NCBI GenBank assembly: GCA_963931865.1 | Contig: OZ007509.1 | Coordinates: 3,826,727-3,890,726, forward strand | From: Axinella damicornis | Taxonomy: Eukaryota > Porifera > Demospongiae > Axinellida > Axinellidae | Direction: 5' to 3' | DNA length: 64,000 nucleotides | Shown here: positions 46,846-63,069 of the stretch, piece after piece | How the letters are laid out: each line of letters begins with the position of its first letter | Position numbering within the stretch: position 1 is the stretch's first letter | Made by a program: the position numbers and the translations under genes | The notes under the pieces: model-generated | Told to the model about the DNA's origin: nothing | Seen by the model: only the letters and a program-made list of their open reading frames with translations | Databases searched by the model: none

Positions 46846-49800
46846 CTGTTCTCCGTAGACGTATCCGTTTGGGAGAGCCATTGGGGGGTTGTGCTCATCC
46901 ATGGGTTTGCCTGACAGGGTGCAGATGAGGTAGGACTGAGAGCAGTGAGCAAAGGGAAGGGGCTTCACCAGGTCATTGAATGGTTTGGAGCACACGGGAC
47001 ATTGCACATTGGACTCCTCGGTTTTGTAGCATTGGCTGAGATGCGTCAAGGAAGAGGATCCTGATGTAGCAGTGATGTCCTACGCTCTGGAGGAAGTTGA
47101 CCAAAAAGGGGATTGCTTTCAGAAGACACAAGTGCAACCAAGAAAATGGAGGCAGGAGAGGAGGTAAAGGGAGGAGGGGAGAGGGAAGGGAGATGGAGGG
47201 GAGAAAGGGAGATGGAAAATGGGTTGTACAGATCATGCAACTACAGATGACTTGTTTCAACTTCATCCACAAGTGGATTGCTCATTTTCATAGGACATAG
47301 CGGCAACTACTCTCAATGCATCACCCAATCGTGGATGGCATTCAACCCTATCCTTAACCTCCATCTGGAGATGGAGCTGTATGCATTAGTCATAGAGGTG
47401 ATGGTATGTGAGGATACGGTGTCTTGAGAGCCGAGAGGCCAGCCTGGAGGGTCACAGAGAGGACAGACTGGCTGCTCAGCTGGTACAGAGAGAAGTTCTC
47501 CTGGCGGAACTGGCTAATCAGGTCGTCCCAACGTGAGGGAGAGAACAGCTTCTGTAATGGGGAGGGTTCAAGGGCAAGAACGTCTGAATAAGGTAACTGA
47601 TAATATCAAGGCACCTACTACGTTAAAGTGTGTGCTTCACACCGAACACCCCCCCCCCCCCCCCCCCCCCCCCCACCACCACCACCACCACCACCACTCA
47701 TGGGTACATCTAGTCTTGTGCCCAGACGTCCACGCCCACTGGCTGAGAACGTCTGGTCGTTTGAGCTATACATTTCTTGTCACAGAGGCGTGTCCAGCGT
47801 AGGGTGTAATTGAAGCGCTGCAATTATCAGAATGCAATTATCAGAGAAATTTGAAGATAAATGCTCCTTTCTGTACTATTTGTCATGTAGTCCTACCTTC
47901 AAGCAGTCAGCGACGTCCATTAATCCCCGAAACATCGGCTGCGAATGAAAGGGCGGTAGACTTCTTCGTTATTCTGGTATTGCCATAAACAGTTGTTTTT
48001 ATAAAGTTGGAGATGGCTGAAAGGTCCTTAGAAGCTACGAAGGGGTGTCATCACCCAACAGCGAAGTAAGTCCTCGTTACGAGCTGTTTCAACTGAGCTG
48101 TTTTTGACTGCTCGATCGATCGGTGACGTAACACACAATAAATTACACGCGTGCTCTTCAATTTTATTGGCCATCTCAAATTCCAGATGGGAAAGGTGTT
48201 AGTGACAAGAAATCTCACTCAAAACACCAGACCTTCTCCGCAGGGGCACTGGGCACGAGACTAGGGTACATCACCTAACAAGACCATGTAGCTCAACGAT
48301 GATGGCATCCCAGTCTGCCTGCTCTGTATCCACCATTTAACACAGGTTGAGACAGACCGGGACAATGCACCTGGTATCGCTTGCACTTGGTGGTGGGTGA
48401 GAAGGCCAGCAGGCCCATGGCGGCCTGGATTTCCTTCAAGAGATGCTCATTGCCATTGTTGCTGAAATGCTTTCTGGCATATCTGAGGGTGAGGAAGAGA
48501 TCAATAGAAAGACTCTCAGTGAATATGTCTTTTTCTTGAAGCGAAGTGGGAATATAGTAGACACACTACAACTGTACTAGGGTGTCAAGCAGTGAAAGGA
48601 AGTTGCAAAATGGCTGTGCATTAGCAATAACTCCTACCATAATTTCTACTAGCACAAGGCTCATTTCAAGTTTGTAAGCACATGTGCAACAGTTCGTGTT
48701 CAGCAGGAACAAACTGACTCAACCAAACAACTGCCATCTCCATGTAGTCTCACTCTCAGGTAAGGATTGAAAACATACATGACTGTATAGATTACTCAGT
48801 ACAACAGTTCTCTCTCTCGACTGTACGTATTACTGCGGACATTGCGTATTCTGCAACCATGCTTTTAGCGTTTAGCAGCAAAAACTTCCTGTTGGTAGAG
48901 CTTCACGGAAATGACATGCCCGGAATACGCTGGAGTCTGGAAGCTATGTGCGCACTTAGCATAAGTGCCATATTTGCAGAACACAGTTTCCGTGAAATCC
49001 ATGTATACTTCGCACGTGTAGATCTGACATCCCAGAGGACACTCACAGAGGTGGGGGGGGGGGGGGGGGGGGGGGGTTACAACGAGTCAAACTTTCCCCC
49101 TATGCAGGAACTTGGGCAGTAAAGAGGGGGAGGGCGTACTTTTGAAGGGGGTGTATTAGGCTATTAGCAGGAGACTACTATATTATCAGAAACCAGGTGC
49201 TGCAGACTCACACCCAGGCCTATTCCCATGTGGCCTGGGAATAAGGCTACCAGGTACTGCAGCTACAAGCCTCACTTGATGGCCTCCATTCTCTTGTCCT
49301 GGCGTATGAGCTCGATGAAGTTCTGCAGGTGCACCTGAAACTCCAGCGTACTCTTCATCCGACGCAGTTTGGAGCGGTTGTCGTGACACCATGCGAGACA
49401 GAGGCTGGTATTGTGGCTTTTCAATGCATCCTCCACTCTCTGGCACAACAGGAAGATTTCAACGTCTACTAGGTCCTGCACAGAGGGTGAGTGAATAGGA
49501 GGGGAAGAGTACGAGGAGTGGACAGGAAGGAAGGGGAAGTGGATAGGAGGGGCGAGTGGACAGAGGGAGAGTGAACAGGAGGGGGAGTGGACAAGAGGGG
49601 GAAGGGGAGGGGACAGGAGGGGGAGTGGACCGAGATAACTCACCAGCTGAGCTGGCCGCAACAGACAGACAAAACATGACACTGAACGTGCTAGTGTTTG
49701 TGGGCTTGACTAATGATCACATACGTATTAGTTATTGCATGAGTGCAAGGGCTATACGTCGAATATTGGCATCGAGCCCGAGGGCCGCAGGCCCGAGGGC

Positions 49801-50048
49801 GAGTGCCAATGTTATGACGTATAGCCCGCGCACTCATGCAATAACTAGTTTGTTGCATGATGAGGTGCCAATATATCATACTGGCATTGTGGTCAGTGCC
49901 ATATATTATATATTGGCATAGCGGTACCTTTGAACTTGTAGGGTATCATGCAACAAACACACACATACACACTGCACAGTGCACACACATATATACCTCT
50001 TTCCCTTCCCTTGCACACAATCCCCCTAAAACAAACTACAGACCCCCC

Positions 50049-50079
<31 letters not shown>

Positions 50080-51016
50080 ACACATCTCCAACCTCTATTC
50101 CTGAGCTCTCAGCCAGCCTGAGAGCAGCAGTATAGTGCCCAGCTCTGAGGAAATGGTCCACCAACATTCGATCCACCCTTGTCTTCCTCCAGGCATTCTT
50201 CATCCCCTCCGTCTGCTCACCTACAGACACACAACACGTTTACATGAAAGGGTGCTGGGTTTTGGGTTAGAGTCAAATTGGTTCGACAAGTGACATGCTG
50301 ACATGCAGCACAAATACTGAAGTGTACCTGAAGCGTAAGATTTGAGGTGGTCTAGACGCACTTTGCAGAGACGAGTACACTCTGTTTCATCCTCGACACA
50401 CTCCTCTGCCTGAGTGTGCATGATGGAGGATGAGGGAGAAAGAAGGGTGGAGGAAGAGGAAGTTGGAGGGTGGGGAGGAAAGACAAGGAGAGGGGAGGGG
50501 TCAGAGGGAGGGAGGGAGGGAGGGAGGGAGGAGGGCAACTGCAGGGATTGTACGTGACAACAGGAGTTTGCCTTTAGTGTGCTTCTCGCTAGCAAAAAAG
50601 TACTGTTTCAGCCTATACTGAGTTTACGTGATGATCGATAGTTGTCTACATCTCGGACAGATCGATGAGTCACCTTTCTCTTCAGAGAGCTCAGCCTTTG
50701 GGCCACCCCATGAAGAAGGCTGCTGACCTCCTGGACTGTAGCACCGTGCCTGGAGATACACACACTCAGGTCACTAGCAGCAGTTGTTACATGGGAGACC
50801 TCACGATCAAGAGTCTTCTGGACCACCCGGAACTTCTTGTTGAGGAGTTCATAGGGAACCTGGGAAAAGGCACAAACAGTCTTATGTCTCGAGTTCATGA
50901 AGTCTTCAGTAGCTTTCCTACGTTCAATGTTCAATACAACATGTAAACTGCCTGACCTTCAACGTAGCGTGTTCTAGAGTGGTGATTTCTTCTCTGGGAG
51001 CGCTGCCACTGGCCAT
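46846..51016 (-). CDS. MAEA: MAEA, GID/CTLH E3 ubiquitin-ligase subunit
   Basis: Eight minus-strand exons join in phase: 51016-50957, 50859-50674, 50403-50328, 50220-50093, 49475-49276, 48482-48371, 47551-47418, 47035-46846; 362 codons. The sequence tracks MAEA throughout: [20 protein letters not shown], then the LisH-like segment [20 protein letters not shown]. The CTLH part follows with [20 protein letters not shown] and [15 protein letters not shown], then YARKHFS and [20 protein letters not shown]. Last is the atypical RING with [20 protein letters not shown] and [14 protein letters not shown]. The product is the RING subunit of the CTLH complex, pairing with RMND5. The last ~35 residues (final exon) were not identified between 46680 and 46845. 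The exon 3 acceptor is placed at GCAGAG| to keep phase. Exon 1 starts 247 bp from the divergent CtBP-like ATG. Confidence 0.92.
48025..48178 (+). repeat. Dispersed ~150-bp repeat, copy 2
   Basis: Matches the block after the beta-helix gene (38908-39062), beginning AGGTCCTTAGAAGCTACGAA. Here it lies in a MAEA intron. Confidence 0.75.
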
Positions 51017-51262
51017 TTTTAAGGTTCAAAATTACTTATCATGCGAACATTTAGAAAGAAAGCTAACAAGTGCAGGCAGGTGAGCATGAGTCACTCGTGT
51101 CACTGCATGTGAGTAAGTACCTAGCTAGGTGTAACTGCAATTCTGCATGCACACATTCTTACATGCTGTTCCATCCCCCCCCCCCCCCCCCCCCCCCCCC
51201 TGCATGCACACACCACAAATACACAACACACTGATCAGCAGTCACCAGAGGTGAAATGAGCA
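51017..51262. promoter_or_regulatory. Candidate bidirectional promoter, MAEA / CtBP-like 1
   Basis: 246 bp separate divergent start codons. The stretch 51028-51090 (TTCAAAATTACTT ... donor GCAG|gtgagc) is echoed at 52876-52937 before the second CtBP-like gene (AAG|gtgagt). It therefore probably marks the 5' non-coding exon of both genes. A 25-bp poly(C) run lies at 51176-51200. Confidence 0.5.
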
Positions 51263-52333
51263 ATGGCCTTGAGTCAGCAAAAGACAGGAAAACCACTGAT
51301 TCTAGTGCTTTCAGCAACAGACGGTAAACTTGAATCTGATGTGCTTCAAGATGTTGCAGTGGTGAAAAGCTACCCAGCTGACCTCTCCGATTCTACTGTC
51401 CTTCCTGAAGAGGAATGCTCACGTGCATTGGGGATCATCTGCGGGCATCTGGTGCAGATCAATATCGGTCTTCTTGAGCGCTGCAAGAATCTCCGCATTG
51501 TTGTTCGTCTTGGTATCGGGGTTGACAACATCGACATTGACCATGCAAGCAAACTAGGAGTGTGTGTTTGCAATGTTCCAGATTATGGAGTTGAAGAGGT
51601 TGCGGACACTGCTTTTGCACTCCTCCTTAGTCTCTTCAGAAAGACGACGTTTCTCCATGAAGCTGTTCAAAGGGGCAAACCTTTAGGTACGTATGACCAG
51701 CTAATTTCAAGTCTCAAGGGTTGTCGCAGAATTCGAGGCAAAATCTTGGGACTGATAGGACTCGGCAAAATTGGAATTGCTGTGGCCGAGAGAGCGAAAG
51801 CTTTTGGATTTCATAGCATCTTCTATGATCCATTTGTTCCTAGTGGCTTGGACAAGGCTATTGGTGGCCTTGAGCGAGTTGATTCTTTAGAGGAAGTAGT
51901 GAAAAGGAGCGACTGTGTTTCTCTTCATTGTGGCTTGACACCTCAAACTAGGCATTTGATTAACGAAACTGTTCTGAAGCTGTTCAAGAGAGAGGCTTTC
52001 CTGGTGAATGTTTCACGTGGAGCTCTGATTGACGAGACTGCTTTGGCAAAGGCTTTGAAGGAGGGATGGATTGCTGGGGCAGCCTTAGACGTCCAAGAAC
52101 ATGAGCCATTTGTGCTGAAAGGGAGTGTACTTGAGAATGCACCAAACCTGATCTGTACCCCCCATTCTGCCTGGTACAGTGAGGAGAGCTTTCTCGAGCT
52201 ACGATCTAGTGCATTGAAGTGTATCCGCTATGCCATAACACATTCGGACATATCGGGCCTTATCAACTGCTTGAACAAACAACAGTTAGACATGGAGGCG
52301 TGTAAACAACAATGGAGCTCTCGACAACAGTGA
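51263..52333 (+). CDS. CtBP-like D-2-hydroxyacid dehydrogenase, copy 1
   Basis: A single-exon 356-residue protein of the D-isomer-specific 2-hydroxyacid dehydrogenase family. The N-terminal substrate loop reads IVVRLGIGVDNIDI. The Rossmann motif GLIGLGKIGIAVAERAKAFG lies at about residue 163. The catalytic Arg is in NVSRGALIDE, Glu in DVQEHEPF and His in TPHSAWYSEES. The last motif and the following CLNKQQ region resemble CtBP (C-terminal binding protein) rather than PGDH. The C-terminal disordered tail of CtBP is absent. CtBPs are NAD(H)-sensing transcriptional corepressors, but this short form may be an enzyme. A likely 5' non-coding exon is at 51028-51090. It is tandem with copy 2. Confidence 0.88.
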   Translation: MALSQQKTGKPLILVLSATDGKLESDVLQDVAVVKSYPADLSDSTVLPEEECSRALGIICGHLVQINIGLLERCKNLRIVVRLGIGVDNIDIDHASKLGVCVCNVPDYGVEEVADTAFALLLSLFRKTTFLHEAVQRGKPLGTYDQLISSLKGCRRIRGKILGLIGLGKIGIAVAERAKAFGFHSIFYDPFVPSGLDKAIGGLERVDSLEEVVKRSDCVSLHCGLTPQTRHLINETVLKLFKREAFLVNVSRGALIDETALAKALKEGWIAGAALDVQEHEPFVLKGSVLENAPNLICTPHSAWYSEESFLELRSSALKCIRYAITHSDISGLINCLNKQQLDMEACKQQWSSRQQ

Positions 52334-52539
52334 AAGGAACACAGTACTGAACTCTTCTTGTATTTTTTATAATTATGAATTTTCCTATAAATTATATTGT
52401 TTGATGAACCCAAGCCATATAGATGCCATTCCCAGGCAAGTATGATCTATAAAACTATAATAAAAGTATTACAGCTATTTGAGGAACAGTTTGCATGGCT
52501 TCGTGCATCTGGTGGTGTAATGTGCCAAGCTGCCTATGC

Positions 52540-52675
52540 TTGTTCCCCACTATTGTCCAGCTCCTCCGTGAGCTCTACCAGTTCTTTCTCTGCTTCTTCT
52601 TTGTCAGCCTCTGGCCTCTGCTAAACACCTGTTGATCTCTCCCAGCCATGTCAGGATCTCTGTAACCACCACCAC
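52540..52675 (-). pseudogene. Remnant of the esterase-like gene's last exon
   Basis: Similar to 54478-54595, the acidic-tail exon of the gene at 54470-56642 (shared CCAGCTCCTCC.TGAG.TCT, TTTCTC, TGTCAGGATC...AACCACCACC). It has no intact frame. Its position behind CtBP-like copy 1 mirrors that of the true exon behind copy 2, showing that the duplicated block included this exon. Confidence 0.75.
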
Positions 52676-53064
52676 CACGTCAGCATCCGGCCTCTGCCTC
52701 TTGCTCTCTGTCAGCCAGATGCACTGGCCTGCAGGCCTGCACTGGACAAGTTCAGACAGAATGATACTGGCCTGCACTGGACAAGTTCAGACAGATGATC
52801 ATAGGTCACCAGCGGCAGTTGCCAGTTGTTGTTTGGGAGACCTCACTGTCACTCGAAGCCTAGCCTCGCACTTCAAATTTTCATCTTCAAAATTACTTGC
52901 ATGCGAGTATTTAGAGACAGGGAATTGCATGAAGGTGAGTAGTCTCGGTGTGGTGTGATGTGTCAGAGCAGCATGCCAGAATGTGTGTATATGCTATACA
53001 GTGAATTTCAACTGCATCATTCATCACAGGTATTAAACATGAACCATGTGCACCCACTCACTGG

Positions 53065-54141
53065 ATGTCAAAGTTCACAATGTCCAAACAACCACTGATT
53101 CTCTTGCTTTCAGTACCTGAATTTGAAGCTGAAGTGCTTCAGGCTGTTGCAGTGGTGAAAAGCTACCCTGATCTCACCGATTGCACTGTCCTTCCGGAAG
53201 AGGAATGTGCACATGCATTGGGAATCATCTCTGGTCACCTGGTGCAGATCAATGTCGGTCTTCTTGAGCGCTGCAAGAATCTCCGCATTGTCGTTAGTCT
53301 TGCTATTGGGGTTGACAACATTGACATTGACCATGCAAGCAAACTAGGAGTGTGCATTTGCAACGTTCCAGATTATGGAGTTGAAGAGGTTGCAGACACT
53401 GCTTTTGCACTCCTTCTGAGTCTCTTCAGAAAGACGACATTTCTCCATGAAGCTGTTGCAAGGGGTGAACCTTTAGGAACGTATGACCAGCTAATTTCAA
53501 GTCTCATGGGTTGTCGAAGAATTCGGGGCAAAATCTTGGGACTGATAGGGCTTGGCAAAATTGGAATTGCTGTGGCCGAGAGAGCGAAAGCTTTTGGATT
53601 TCATAGCATCTTCTATGATCCATTTGTTCCTAGTGGCTTGGGCAAGGCTATTGGTGGCCTTGAGCGAGTTGATTCTATAGAGGAAGTAGTGAAAAGGAGC
53701 GACTGTGTTTCTCTTCATTGTGTATTGACACCACAAACTAGGCATTTGATTAACGAAACTGTTCTGAAGCTGTTCAAGAGAGAGGCTTTCCTGGTGAATG
53801 TTTCACGTGGAGCTCTGATTGATGAGGTTGCTTTGGCGAAGGCTTTGAAGGAGGGATGGATTGCTGGGGTAGCCTTAGACGTCCAAGAACATGAGCCATT
53901 TGTGCTGAAAGGGAGTGTACTTGAGAATGCGCCAAACCTGATCTGTACCCCCCATTCTGCCTGGTACAGTGAGGAGAGCCTTCTGGAGTTACGATCTAGT
54001 GCATTGAAGTGCATCCGCTATGCCATAACACATTCGGATATATCAGGCATTACCAACTGCTTGAACAAGCAACAGTTAAACGTGGAGGCGTGCAAACAAC
54101 GATGGAGCCCTTGTGAAAGGAACACAGAATTGAACTCATAA
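53065..54141 (+). CDS. CtBP-like D-2-hydroxyacid dehydrogenase, copy 2
   Basis: 358 residues in a single exon, about nine in ten residues identical to copy 1 by eye. The Rossmann motif and the catalytic Arg, Glu and His motifs are all kept. The substrate loop is changed: IVVSLAIGVDN in place of IVVRLGIGVDN, so the conserved Arg and first Gly are lost. The N-terminus is shorter and diverged (MSKFTMSKQPLILLLSV). An in-frame ATG at 53080 is an alternative start. The C-terminus is also diverged (RWSPCERNTELNS). A 5' non-coding exon like that of copy 1 is likely at 52876-52937. Confidence 0.88.
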   Translation: MSKFTMSKQPLILLLSVPEFEAEVLQAVAVVKSYPDLTDCTVLPEEECAHALGIISGHLVQINVGLLERCKNLRIVVSLAIGVDNIDIDHASKLGVCICNVPDYGVEEVADTAFALLLSLFRKTTFLHEAVARGEPLGTYDQLISSLMGCRRIRGKILGLIGLGKIGIAVAERAKAFGFHSIFYDPFVPSGLGKAIGGLERVDSIEEVVKRSDCVSLHCVLTPQTRHLINETVLKLFKREAFLVNVSRGALIDEVALAKALKEGWIAGVALDVQEHEPFVLKGSVLENAPNLICTPHSAWYSEESLLELRSSALKCIRYAITHSDISGITNCLNKQQLNVEACKQRWSPCERNTELNS

Positions 54142-54257
54142 CATTCTTTTGTCAACTTGGTCTGAAACTAAATGCCTCTGCGCATTCCCAATTGCAATCA
54201 ACTTCATTGAAGTTTTACCCTGTCATGTAATGAGGTGATGACAGCAAGGCTTATCGT

Positions 54258-54362
54258 GGCCTTGTTCCCAGGCCTTCTTGCCCCAGTGTTTGTCGCTTGC
54301 AGACTTGTGCTATAGTACTGCAAGTGACAAACGCTGGGGTGAGAAGGCCTGGGAATGAGGCT
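54258..54362. repeat. Fold-back, class GGCCTTGTTCCCAGGCC
   Basis: The left arm CCTTCTTGCCCCAGTGTTTG pairs with CAAACGCTGGGGTGAGAAGG, with ends TTGTTCCCAGG / CCTGGGAATGAGGCTA. It lies between the convergent 3' ends of CtBP-like 2 and the esterase-like gene. Confidence 0.8.
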
Positions 54363-54469
54363 AGGCTTATAGTAATTGAATTACACAAGCTCCAGGATAT
54401 ATACTGGTATGGTACATGTATCATCCTTCAACACAGCTACGTACATGCATGGTTCAGATGACAGGTGCC

Positions 54470-56642
54470 CTACATTTCTTCCCCGCTACTGCCTAGCTCC
54501 TCCATGAGTTCTGCCTCTTCTTTCTCAGCCTCCTCTGTCGAACGCCTGTTGCTCTCTCTCAGACACATCAGGATCACTGCAACCACCACCGACAAAAGGA
54601 TACTGAACCCTATAGTGAAGTTTATTGTGAGACTTATAACCACGCATGCACGACCTACAGATTTGATAGCATGCAATGCTGTAGCCTCGTACCCAGGTAC
54701 GAGGCTAGCAATGCTAGCTGCAACTGGACAGTACAAAGATTAGCTAGCTCCTGTAGCCTATAACTGGTACCATGTAACTACAAATACATACAAGCCGTGT
54801 ATGTACAATTCACCAATGCCTATACTTACCAATACTTGCAAGGTAGATAGGTAAGGGTACAACTGTGTCATGAATAGAACCCTGTCCTCTCTCACCAAAG
54901 GCGGAACAGTGACCTTTACTACTGTCATTAGGCAGTGGAGCAGCAGCTACCGTTTCATGTTCGCTGTTGACTGGTGTATCCTCCGCTCCAACCTTGGCAT
55001 TGCGTTCTGCATATGATGTCTCCTTTATCTTCTGCATCCTTGTATACTCATTATTGGGCCCGCCGTCAGCTCTAAGGAAGTAGAGCAGTGGGTACTTTAT
55101 CCTGTGTAAGACCTGGCCACCACCAGTTGGATGGTGGTAGTAGCTGTTGCCCGCACCTGGTACACTGGAGTAGACAACATTTTCGTCCATTTTCAGATTC
55201 AGAATGTCTGTGAGGTTGTTGACAAACTGCTCAGTGTAGTGATGAGCATCTATAGTTGGGAAGTAGTAGTTGTCTTTTTCTCCAACATCGATGTAGTATT
55301 GCTGGGTGAGGTACTGCACTCGGAGAGGTGGAAGTCTCCCAAATGACTCATTCAACTGGTGAAACACTTGACCCAGTCCTGGGTGGGCTTCAGTGAGAGA
55401 TGTTAGAGGCCAGGAGAAGGGTGCAGATAGACATCCTGCTTTCCCATACACCATCGGTCTTGTGAGTGCTGCGTAGCACGACAGCAAACCTGCACCACCA
55501 TAACCTATGATTGATATGCGGTTCCTAGGGAAGTCTAACTGAAGACGGTTCAGTGTCCTCTCTGATACCTGCGGCAGAATATCCAGCTCAATGAGGTCCA
55601 ATAATTCATCTGCCCTACCATAACAGTGCTCTGCTCTCAAGCACCTCCCCACTTTGTCTATAAACTCTTCTTTGTCGCATCTTTCTGCCCTCCGAAGGTC
55701 CCAGCAGGTTAAACAGGTATGGCACTGGCTTTGTGAAGCTTTGCAACCCCATTTCTTGCTTCCTGGAAATGGATTGAAAAAGCAGAATGGTGCTGCATCC
55801 ATGTAGGGGATTGAGATTACAACAGCCTCCTGAATGCTTGCCTCGTGAACGTACATATGTTCCAACAAGGGGGCAATGTGCTTCGGTTCCCTAGTTCCAA
55901 ACACGATCACCAGTGGGTAGGACTTGCGTACATTGTACTGGTAACTTGGTGGATGCAAGATTGTCACTCTTACTTTTAGCTCTCCTTCGATTCCTGTAAC
56001 GTATTTGCTGCTGCTCATATGAAAAGCTGACAGGGTGACAGTCTTTCCATCAAACCAAGGGTGGACTGTCACGTCACGGACGAGAAAGTCTGCAGCGCCC
56101 GACATCGAATGAGATAATGGTAAAGGGATGTAAAAGTTGGGACCAAGCATATCATCTAGCGCAAGCTCATCCCTGTACAGGCGGAATTCTAAAGCACCCT
56201 GATTGAGGGCACAGTGTGCCGCAGACTTACATGGTAGAGCATCGGAATCGGAAGTATAGGACAACTCTGTCTTCCAGACATCAATGGCACTTGCTGTCTT
56301 CTTCAGTTCAACAGATTTTTCCCAGCTAAGCCCAGGTCCTGATCCTCGCATCCACAGCTTGGTGACTGGTTTGGAACCGGCCGGTCTCTGCAGCTGCCGC
56401 AGCCTCGCAATCACTGCAAACGTGAACACCCGAGAGTCCGGAACATTGCAGTGTCCTTGGGGTGTGATGCACACCCCATCATGTTGCCACAGTTTGCTGC
56501 GCTGGTGGCACCTCGATCCATCAACTATGGGCTGTGCACAATCCCCAACTCTTTTAGCCTCACACATGAACTGCGTTTGTAGTATTTGCAGTGTCAATGA
56601 CAAAGTTATCAGCAAACAGCAGCGGGAATGCCACTTCATCAT
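54470..56642 (-). CDS. Type I membrane protein with esterase-fold ectodomain lacking the nucleophile Ser
   Basis: Exon 1 56642-54830 and exon 2 54654-54470 join in phase (ATT G|GT), about 665 residues. There is a signal peptide (CCLLITLSLTLQILQTQF), then a Cys-containing N-domain. Next is a putative-esterase/alpha-beta-hydrolase region: SYPLVIVFGTREPKHIAPLL, AVVISIPYMD and the strand-elbow RISIIGYGGAGLLSCYAALT. Exon 2 supplies a membrane segment (FTIGFSILLSVVVAVILMCL) and a Glu-rich cytoplasmic tail ending at EEM. In esterase-D-type proteins the elbow reads GxSxGG; here the Ser position is Gly, so hydrolysis is not expected and an adhesion or binding role is inferred. HYTEQFVNNLTDIL holds a late His. 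A divergent partner, KCTD9, starts 212 bp away. Confidence 0.75.
54682..54707. repeat. Minimal fold-back
   Basis: TAGCCTCGTACCCAGGTACGAGGCTA is essentially only the family's two ends with no inner arms. It lies inside the intron of the esterase-like gene, 28 bp upstream of the exon 2 acceptor. Confidence 0.8.
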
Positions 56643-56853
56643 GGCTAGTGTTGTGACTCACTGGCTCTTGACTCTTGATCTTGCTGCAGCTGCTCGAGCT
56701 CCACCTTGCAGGATTGCGCATGCGTAGCAACGTAGGGCTCGTTCCCAGGCTCATTTGGCCTTGGAACGAGACTGTAGTCTACACTGTAATGACGTACAAT
56801 GAATAATGTTATTTTGAGCTGCCTGATAATTACTCTGTGAGGCCGCGTTTAAT
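56643..56853. promoter_or_regulatory. Candidate bidirectional promoter, esterase-like / KCTD9
   Basis: 211 bp between divergent start codons. It contains a degenerate fold-back at 56731-56776 (GGCTCGTTCCCAGGC / CTTGGAACGAGACT). Confidence 0.45.

Positions 56854-63069
<6,216 letters not shown>

Noticed and set aside
51263..54141. Bacterial origin of the intronless dehydrogenase pair
   Set aside because: CtBP-type motifs (HSAWYSEES, GLGKIGIAVAERAKAFGF) and a shared spliced-looking 5' leader fit an animal gene; composition matches neighbours.
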